From contig NC_066314.1 of the NCBI RefSeq assembly GCF_022539315.1, forward strand, positions 58,947,543 through 59,011,542: a DNA stretch of 64,000 bases, in the 5' to 3' direction. Under the pieces are notes generated by a model. The model ran no database searches and was not told the DNA's origin. It was given only the letters and a program-made list of their open reading frames with translations. The stretch comes from Serinus canaria (taxonomy: Eukaryota > Chordata > Aves > Passeriformes > Fringillidae). This document shows, one piece after another, positions 60,501 to 64,000 of the stretch. Position 1 is the stretch's first letter; every line of letters begins with the position of its first letter. Position numbers and translations under genes: made by a program.

Positions 60501-62479
60501 TTCAGACAGAAGCCTGCAGTTCCAGAAGAGCATTGGAAATGATGGCTTGATGTCTATACAGCTTTCATCACCATGGGTTGTCTTCTTCCTTTCTAATATG
60601 TGTCAGCACAGGGTTTGCGCTTGTTCTGGTAGTACAGGAGAATGCAAGTGGACTGAGAGATGTCAGTCTTAACTTGTAGGTGTTGTGAGCTATGTTCTCA
60701 GCTGTGAAGCTGCATGCATAATGCTTTCTGCCTGACATCAGTTTTCTTTTTGTCTTTTGCAGCACTTTTACAGGCAGTCATATCTGGTGATCTACTGAAG
60801 GTAGGTACACAGCACTGAGTGTCCACTTACTCAGTTTTTTGCTGGTCAGATATACTGTACATTTTATTACACCTCTGCTCAAATCATAAACAGGCTGCTG
60901 TGGGGACTTCTGGCAAGTGCCATTTTACAGCCTTTCCAGGAAACCCTGAACACTAGGGGAACACATCATTCGGGGAAGGTGTGAAATTTGTGTGAATAGG
61001 ATCTGGTGTTAGCCAGAGCCTTTTTGCCCAGGATTCCGAGCCCACTGCACAGAGCAACTTGCCAGTCAGTAACAGGGAAATTACTGTATTGGCAGTGTTG
61101 AACAGCAGAGTAGTTCTGACACAGCCTTACACAGGAAAGCATATTTTCCACCACTGAGCTTGGTGGCTAAGCCCCCAAGTGCTAGCTCGCTCAAAGTCCA
61201 CCTAGGCAAACACCAGACCAGGCAGAACAAATCTCAGCTGGTTGTTTTATCACCTGATGGATGTCTCAAAACATTAGGGCCTTGGTATAGTAAGTTTGGG
61301 AGGCAAAACTACTCATGCAAAATTTTTTGTGCCAAAAACTGCAGTCCTATATAGGACAGCTATTCAGGCTGCCTGTCTCAGTAGCCAAGTCAGGATCTGT
61401 AAACATGCTCTTGAATTTGGATGAGGACTGTGATTAATGATTGCAATTTCATCTGTGAGAAGCCAGCTTGGAGCCATTTGTAAAAATGACAGTGCTGTTA
61501 GGCCAACTTTTTGCCTGGAGGTATTTTGCCTCCCTTCTATACCACTGCCTCAGCTCTTGTGGCTGCAGCATCTAGGGAGCAGTCCTTCAAGCAGTCATAA
61601 AAATATTGTCTCCTTTACACTTCTTGACAATGTTTTGCCTGAGTTGGCTTTGATGGGGAAACTCCTCGTCCTTCTTCAGTGTACTGCATCATGAATGAGT
61701 CTTTGCTGTAGCAATTCTCTCGTTTTCTGCCCTGATCTGCACTGCAAATCCCACCCCCCTCCCCCAAAGTTTGCAGCATTTCTGAGACCTGCCTGGTTGC
61801 TGTTTCCCTCTTATTCTTACCCCATGTATTGCTACCTCCTCAGCCAGCCCTGAACAGGGGGCACTGTGACAAGGGAGGTCCATGAGAGTCACCTCATCTC
61901 CTTCTGGAATTTTGAGTTGGAGTTTTCTGATTTAGTCAGAAAATATCAGACTCCTGTGCTGAGGAAAAATTTGAGTCTTCAGCAGAGAAGCCAGAACTTT
62001 TTATCAAGTACATGTATTTTAATATATCCCAACAGCATTGCCAGATGTGGTTTGCAAGCATTCCTAGTGAGCAATAAATCATCACCAGTAGAGTAGCAAT
62101 GTCTCATTGTTTAGGAAATACAGACTGTTCTCCTTAACCCATATAATTGTCAATACTTCTGGTTTCAGATGTTTTATATCATAGACTAAAAGCTGGCTTT
62201 AAATTAGTGTTTTATTTTATTTTATTCTATTTGGAACTGACTTACCATGAGAACCAGCAAAGAATTTACTGACATATTTGGTTTTCTGCTCCTCCCTTCT
62301 TATCCTTCTGTATGGTTTTTTCTCTCTCTTTTTTTTTTTAAATTTTTTTTTCTTCCAGTTCATAGAATGTTGTAAAAAAGGAGCCAATTTGTTAATCCAA
62401 GGACCTGATCACTGCTCCTTATTGCACCACGCTGCCAAGACTGGGAATGGTGAGATTGTGAAATACATCCTGGAGCATG
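9492..62479 (+). CDS. DGKI: DGKI, diacylglycerol kinase iota, C-terminal part (10 exons, partial at both ends)
   Basis: Spliced coding region of a type IV diacylglycerol kinase, an enzyme family that phosphorylates diacylglycerol to phosphatidic acid and so damps DAG signalling. Joining the ten exons listed separately gives 258 whole codons, entering with the third base of a codon and leaving with the first base of one. Recognisable stretches include RLRIRVNRINLQEYEGLHYD, GIIVVRGDCDLETCRMYIDR, LSPRWCFLD, SADRFYRIDRSQ, GTPPGMPDLVVEQ and LLIQGPDHCSLLHHAAKTGN. The linker segment ISERWNPAVRKRMLSDSGLG and the GTPPGMPDLVVEQ block fit iota better than its paralogue zeta (DGKZ), as recalled from the family. 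The catalytic, accessory and C1 domains should lie upstream, and the last ankyrin repeat and PDZ-binding tail downstream. No frameshift or premature stop is seen, so the gene looks functional. All introns are GT-AG. Confidence 0.97.
14113..14340 (-). mobile_element. CR1 LINE 3' fragment, antisense, with internal hairpin
   Basis: Starts at agaatcatagaattatttg, the reverse of the CR1 3' end, and continues gggaagggatttttaaaaatcatctagttccaaccc, agagcaggctgctc, gaccttgaactctccc and aatttcttccttatatctaatcta. It holds a 20-bp perfect inverted repeat (14241-14260 and 14269-14288, 8-nt loop) that is not part of normal CR1. Confidence 0.88.
14241..14288. repeat. Perfect 20-bp inverted repeat (hairpin)
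   Basis: The left arm caggaatggggacatcttcc and the right arm are exact reverse complements around the loop acttatca. It lies inside the antisense CR1 fragment. Confidence 0.97.
19008..19087 (+). CDS. DGKI: DGKI exon b (IVVRGDCDLETCRMYIDRLQE)
   Basis: This 80-nt exon lies between acceptor ttttcag and donor gtgagg. Two bases complete the split Ser codon, then 26 codons read IPLGIIVVRGDCDLETCRMY followed by IDRLQE, ending in phase 0. The acidic/cysteine pattern GDCDLETCR and the terminal DRLQE are diagnostic of DGK iota, with zeta having a related but different version. The reading frame is open upstream into the intron for about 100 nt, but the strong acceptor and the phase set the exon start. 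Reading through the donor would meet a stop after four codons. Confidence 0.96.
19088..20917 (+). other. DGKI intron between exons b and c (1830 bp)
   Basis: GT-AG intron, AT-rich, with a 10-bp perfect inverted repeat in an AT-rich tract around 19785-19825. No repeat element or other gene was recognised. Confidence 0.85.
20918..20962 (+). CDS. DGKI: DGKI exon c, 45-nt in-frame exon
   Basis: This small exon is flanked by acceptor tcctgctag and donor gtaaga. It encodes 15 residues, DLQSVTSTTQRVHYQ, in phase 0 at both ends, following LQE of the previous exon. Mammalian DGK iota has a matching Ser-rich DLQSV...QRVHYQ stretch at this point, which is how the exon was located. Because it is a multiple of three and both phases are 0, it could be skipped without changing frame, so it is a candidate cassette exon. 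The Ser/Thr-rich composition suggests a flexible linker rather than a folded domain. Confidence 0.92.
20963..23974 (+). other. DGKI intron between exons c and d (3012 bp)
   Basis: GT-AG intron. I see no transposon, RNA gene or additional coding exon in it. Confidence 0.85.
23975..24044 (+). CDS. DGKI: DGKI exon d (SVQRLSPRWCFLD)
   Basis: This 70-nt exon lies between acceptor ccctatccag and donor gtaagt. It has 23 codons reading DQESSFPRVLSVQRLSPRWC then FLD, plus one base (g) that pairs with the next exon to make Ala. The LSPRWCFLDA-TSADRFYRI join is a hallmark of the DGK zeta/iota group. An 11-bp direct repeat (24022-24032 and 24036-24046) spans the end of the exon, so a second gatg-gt sequence lies 14 nt upstream of the true donor. 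The downstream copy has the better donor (gtaagt versus gtgctt). Confidence 0.95.
24045..26479 (+). other. DGKI intron between exons d and e (2435 bp)
   Basis: GT-AG intron. About 1 kb of its 3' part is an antisense CR1 copy (25373-26375). The rest holds nothing recognisable. Confidence 0.85.
25373..26375 (-). mobile_element. CR1 LINE copy (about 1 kb), antisense
   Basis: The longest transposon in the window. The + strand begins with the reversed 3' end (cagaatcatagaatg) followed by aaagatcatctaggcccaac, ctgaccttgaacactgcca, gggcaacctgttcaac and aatttcttcctaatatcc. On the - strand, broken frames still show CR1 reverse-transcriptase C-terminal remnants: LMEFNK and ESSPAEKDLG (about 26060-26170), and VQFCCP, VQRRAMKLLWGLEHL and RLRNLGLFSLENRR (about 25690-25870). 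Frameshifts separate these pieces, so the copy is dead. It ends about 100 bp before the exon e acceptor. Confidence 0.94.
26480..26520 (+). CDS. DGKI: DGKI exon e, 41-nt small exon (TSADRFYRIDRSQ)
   Basis: Acceptor tcttgcag and donor gtaaat bound this 41-nt exon. Two bases complete Ala, then 13 codons read TSADRFYRIDRSQ and end in phase 0. This block is conserved between DGK zeta and iota. An antisense CR1 retrotransposon copy ends about 100 bp upstream of the acceptor, so the insertion came close to the splice signals of this exon without breaking them. Confidence 0.95.
26521..28136 (+). other. DGKI intron between exons e and f (1616 bp)
   Basis: GT-AG intron with a (TG)9 microsatellite at 26877-26894 and a poly-T tract near 27590-27610. 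A short CR1-tail-like match (tgtgattctatg) near 27480 is too small to call. Confidence 0.85.
26877..26894. repeat. (TG)9 microsatellite
   Basis: Perfect TG run in the intron between exons e and f. Confidence 0.97.
28137..28264 (+). CDS. DGKI: DGKI exon f (EHLHFVTEISQDEIFILDPE...)
   Basis: This 128-nt exon lies between acceptor ccctgacag and donor gtgagt. It has 42 codons starting EHLHFVTEISQDEIFILDPE and continuing MVMSQQVGTPPGMPDLVVEQ AT, with two bases (gg) carried into the next exon to make Gly. The first half is shared with zeta. The GTPPGMPDLVVEQ half marks iota. The local GC is higher than in the flanking introns, as expected for coding sequence. Confidence 0.97.
28265..28793 (+). other. 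DGKI intron between exons f and g (529 bp)
   Basis: The shortest intron in the window, GT-AG. Nothing else was identified in it. Confidence 0.88.
28794..28919 (+). CDS. DGKI: DGKI exon g (linker before ankyrin repeats)
   Basis: This 126-nt exon runs from acceptor ctccttag to donor gtaaga. One base completes Gly, then 41 codons read ISERWNPAVRKRMLSDSGLG, KISPHYEVPDKQKDASQTHM and L, followed by two bases (ca) that pair with g of the microexon to make Gln. The RKRMLSDSGLG block is typical of iota. The stretch after SPHYE is charged, polar and less conserved, and is probably a disordered linker leading to the ankyrin repeats. If the donor is not used, translation gives the same Gln (cag) and then an immediate taa stop. 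Confidence 0.95.
30264..30309. repeat. 23-bp tandem duplication, two copies
   Basis: Two adjacent copies beginning tgtcactgcctattatgagg and tgtcactgcctactatgagg, differing at only a few bases. Confidence 0.9.
32355..32408. repeat. Compound (TATC)n / (TA)n microsatellite
   Basis: TATC/TATA tetranucleotide repeats run into a TA dinucleotide run. Short CA/TG-rich sequence precedes it. The Tyr/Ile-rich open frame over it is an artefact. Confidence 0.95.
39600..40260 (+). mobile_element. Candidate LTR/ERV-derived fragment
   Basis: The stretch has the texture of a dispersed retroviral repeat as I remember it from bird genomes. The landmarks are gaggaagtgatgccttgtgaagg-like sequence, cagagactagatggagctaaaaaataaag, gatccatcttgggcagcac, cccaaaatggtcacaaaaatgg, gtccatttgcatattgg, gattggttgtccttggtccc and later tataaaag. 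I cannot define the ends, target-site duplications or family, and no viral coding sequence is seen. A repeat-library search would decide it. Confidence 0.4.
40560..41330 (-). mobile_element. Old CR1 LINE copy, antisense
   Basis: Diverged CR1 in reverse. The landmarks are gggttgggaagaattctgaaggtcatctaatac, ttccatagcctgtcctcc, cagccctttctggaactcag, cccagcctgtcttgttgcatgg and gtgcaggacttggcatttgccttt. It is more diverged than the 25.4-26.4 kb copy. The limits are approximate. Confidence 0.78.
43041..43058. repeat. 18-bp perfect palindrome
   Basis: atgtgtatatatacacat is its own reverse complement. It is probably a short TG/TA simple sequence that happens to be symmetric. Confidence 0.95.
46297..46322 (+). 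CDS. DGKI: DGKI exon h, 26-nt microexon (SPVSSEDQ)
   Basis: This microexon is bounded by acceptor tttattccag and donor gtaaga. One base completes Gln, eight codons read SPVSSEDQ, and one base (g) is carried into the next exon to make Ala. It was found by the expected QSPVSSED sequence of DGK iota and confirmed by phase on both sides. It sits alone between introns of 17.4 and 14.4 kb. Its length is not a multiple of three, so skipping it shifts frame (see findings). Confidence 0.9.
54167..54330. repeat. Diverged GTGAATA-rich repeat block
   Basis: About ten irregularly spaced copies of (a/c)agtgaata or close variants, including gtgaata at 54193, 54201 and 54272. A 16-bp perfect palindrome, agtgaatatattcact, sits at 54200-54215. 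It looks like a decayed minisatellite. Confidence 0.75.
55799..55935 (-). mobile_element. Short CR1 LINE 3' tail, antisense
   Basis: acaatcatagaatggtttgg, aaaccttaaagaacacctag and ccatgggcagggatgcctcc match the reversed CR1 3' end. The copy is only about 135 bp, strongly 5'-truncated. Confidence 0.85.
57675..57875 (+). repeat. G/T-rich, C-poor low-complexity block
   Basis: About 200 bp with repeated GGG-GGGGG runs separated by T tracts (tttgtttgtttg, ttgttgttg) and very little C or A. The Phe/Gly-rich open frames across it are composition artefacts. Confidence 0.88.
60763..60800 (+). CDS. DGKI: DGKI exon i (first ankyrin helix)
   Basis: This 38-nt exon lies between acceptor gtcttttgcag and donor gtaggt. 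Two bases complete Ala, then 12 codons read LLQAVISGDLLK and end in phase 0. With the next exon it forms the first ankyrin-type helix pair (ALLQAVISGDLLK-FIECCKKG). In type IV DGKs the ankyrin repeats at the C-terminus mediate protein contacts. Confidence 0.94.
60801..62358 (+). other. DGKI intron between exons i and j (1558 bp)
   Basis: GT-AG intron ending in a long T-rich tract before exon j. No repeat or gene was recognised in it. Confidence 0.85.
62359..62479 (+). CDS. DGKI: DGKI exon j (ankyrin repeats)
   Basis: This 121-nt exon follows a long T-rich tract and acceptor ttcttccag and ends at donor gtgagt. It has 40 codons starting FIECCKKGANLLIQGPDHCS and continuing LLHHAAKTGNGEIVKYILEH, plus one base (g). 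The LLHHAAKTGNGEIVKYIL segment has the ankyrin signature (xLLHxAAxxGxxxIVxxLL). The rest of this repeat, the next one and the PDZ-ligand tail must be coded beyond the window. Reading through the donor stays open for 53 codons and stops at 62638-62640. Confidence 0.96.
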
Positions 62480-64000
62480 GTGAGTCCCAGGGGGCAGACC
62501 CACAGAGAGCTGTACCTCAGCCAAGTGTTGCTCAGGCAAAACCACACCAGACTGCTGCAGGTGGCCTCACTCATCTGTGCTGTCCCTCAGTGCAATGTCC
62601 ACCTGCAGCATGTGTGAGCAGGAGGCTGGGAATGGGCTAGCAATGAGAGTGATGGCTCCAGGCAAAGTGTGAAAAGAAGAATTAGAATGGCTTTTGAGGA
62701 GGGTGGTGTTTTCATGTTTGCATCAGCTGGGGGGCCGTGAAGAGGCAGTGTGAAGCTTTAGTTAAAATCTCTGGCACAGGGATCCTCTGAATTGTTTTTC
62801 AATTAGAGCATATATTGTAGAAAGCATCTACTCTCTATTAAAACATTTACAGTGACAAAGAGCCCATAGAACCATTTTTATTATTTCAGCATTTAGTAAC
62901 ACACTGGTAAGGAATCTGCTTCCTTATATCTAGACAGATTCATCTAGCTTCCATTCCAGCCTTAGAATATTATGTCTGTTAGATTCAAGACCACCCAACA
63001 GCAAAAACTTATGATCTCCATTTTGTATTTATGGACTGTGATCATTGCCCTTTTTTCTTTTTTACTCTTCTTATCTTTGTCAGTAGATTACAGGCTATGC
63101 AGCAATTTTTTTTTGTGTCTGAGGCAGTCACATTTAGGAGCTTCTGCCTGTTGAACCACTGTAACCTTGTTCCTTCACTGCTGGAGAGTGGCACAGTAAA
63201 ATAGTGACTGCTCTGCTCATAGAGCTGAAGTCACAGTTGTCAGCCTCCTTCCCTGTAGGAAAAGTTTTCTAGTCTTAATTCTTCTCTGACCCCACTTCAA
63301 AATATCAATGGCTATTTTAGCTTCTGAATGTCAAAATCAGCTACATTATTTCAGCAGCAGTGCTAGTGTGGACACAGAGACTGTCCCTGGTAATTAGAAG
63401 AAGGGTTAGCTATTGTTCCAAGGTATTGCACAAATTGTACAGAGAGAAGAAAAAAGCATAACTCCTAAGAAAGGAGGAAGCAACAAAGCATCTCCTCAAT
63501 CTTGACCCCTAAGCTAGGTATTAACATAGAGCTGTCAGGTGTTCTGTAGGTCTGAGTTCCTGTGTTAGCAGCAATCTGTGGCTTAGTTCATTTGCTCTGG
63601 AATGACAGAGGCATTTTTGGTGGCAGATGGAAGTGAGGAGGGCATCCTTAATAGCAACAGGCTTCTAGCATGACTAACTCAGTCAAGACAGTCATTGGAC
63701 CCCAGAAAGTGATTCAGGCAACAGTTACCTGTTCACTTTATTCATTTAGATAAACAAACATGTCTAATATTATTTGCCCTTAGATATCCAGGACACTTGC
63801 TTGGGTCTACAAGATAACACACAAGGCCCAGAGGAGACCTGACCTGCACTGACAGCCAAAGCCCAAGCAAGCATCTCTGTCATTCCAAGTGCATCCCAGG
63901 GCTTGCCCATAGGTATATCAAACAGCACAAAAAATCTGTATATGGACAACTGAATCATGCCCCAAAAATCTGACTGAGAGGGGCTGAATTGTTCTTTTAC
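62480..64000 (+). other. DGKI intron downstream of exon j (partial)
   Basis: Starts with donor gtgagt and runs off the window. The next ankyrin exon was looked for by expected sequence and not seen. No other feature was recognised. Confidence 0.85.

Larger units (their letters stand above)
46323..60762 (+). other. DGKI intron between exons h and i (14440 bp)
   Basis: Long GT-AG intron. It contains a diverged GTGAATA-rich repeat block (54167-54330), a short antisense CR1 tail (55799-55935) and a C-poor G/T-rich block (57675-57875). Otherwise it is unremarkable, with only short random open frames. Confidence 0.85.

Noticed and set aside
1..64000. DGKZ (zeta) as the gene identity
   Set aside because: The blocks IVVRGDCDLETC, GTPPGMPDLVVEQ and RKRMLSDSGLG, and the QSPVSSED microexon, fit iota; zeta has a different, shorter linker at these points.
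1..64000. tRNA, rRNA, microRNA or CRISPR arrays
   Set aside because: No cloverleaf, conserved rRNA stretch or regular spacer array was recognised by eye. The only strong hairpin (14241-14288) lies in a CR1 and has no sign of being a microRNA.

Overview
This is a vertebrate nuclear window, almost certainly from a bird. It is AT-leaning, made mostly of introns, and has no dense coding. Its recognisable interspersed repeats are CR1 LINE fragments with the typical avian 3' end, plus one (possibly two) avian-type endogenous retroviral LTRs. I cannot name the order or species.

The window holds one recognisable gene: the C-terminal half of DGKI (diacylglycerol kinase iota), on the + strand. Ten short exons can be placed by protein similarity, reading phase and GT/AG splice sites: 9492-9592, 19008-19087, 20918-20962, 23975-24044, 26480-26520, 28137-28264, 28794-28919, 46297-46322, 60763-60800 and 62359-62479. 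They join without a phase conflict into 776 nt (258 complete codons). The segment runs from just after the DGK accessory domain, through the linker region, into the first ankyrin repeats. The N-terminal part (C1 fingers, catalytic and accessory domains) lies before the window. The remaining ankyrin repeat and the C-terminal PDZ-binding tail lie after it.

Layout: 1-9491 is upstream intron with two CR1 copies and an LTR. 9492-28919 carries seven exons with introns of 0.5-9.4 kb. 28920-46296 (17.4 kb) and 46323-60762 (14.4 kb) are two long introns around a 26-nt microexon. 60763-62479 carries the two ankyrin exons. 62480 to the end is intron.

I found no second protein-coding gene, tRNA, rRNA or CRISPR, and no novel system. 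The points most worth a second look are DGKI splicing features: a 26-nt microexon whose skipping truncates the protein, a donor that reads straight into a stop, and a duplicated donor motif. Others are a 20-bp perfect inverted repeat inside a CR1 copy and several intronic blocks that look like conserved regulatory elements but cannot be proved from one sequence.
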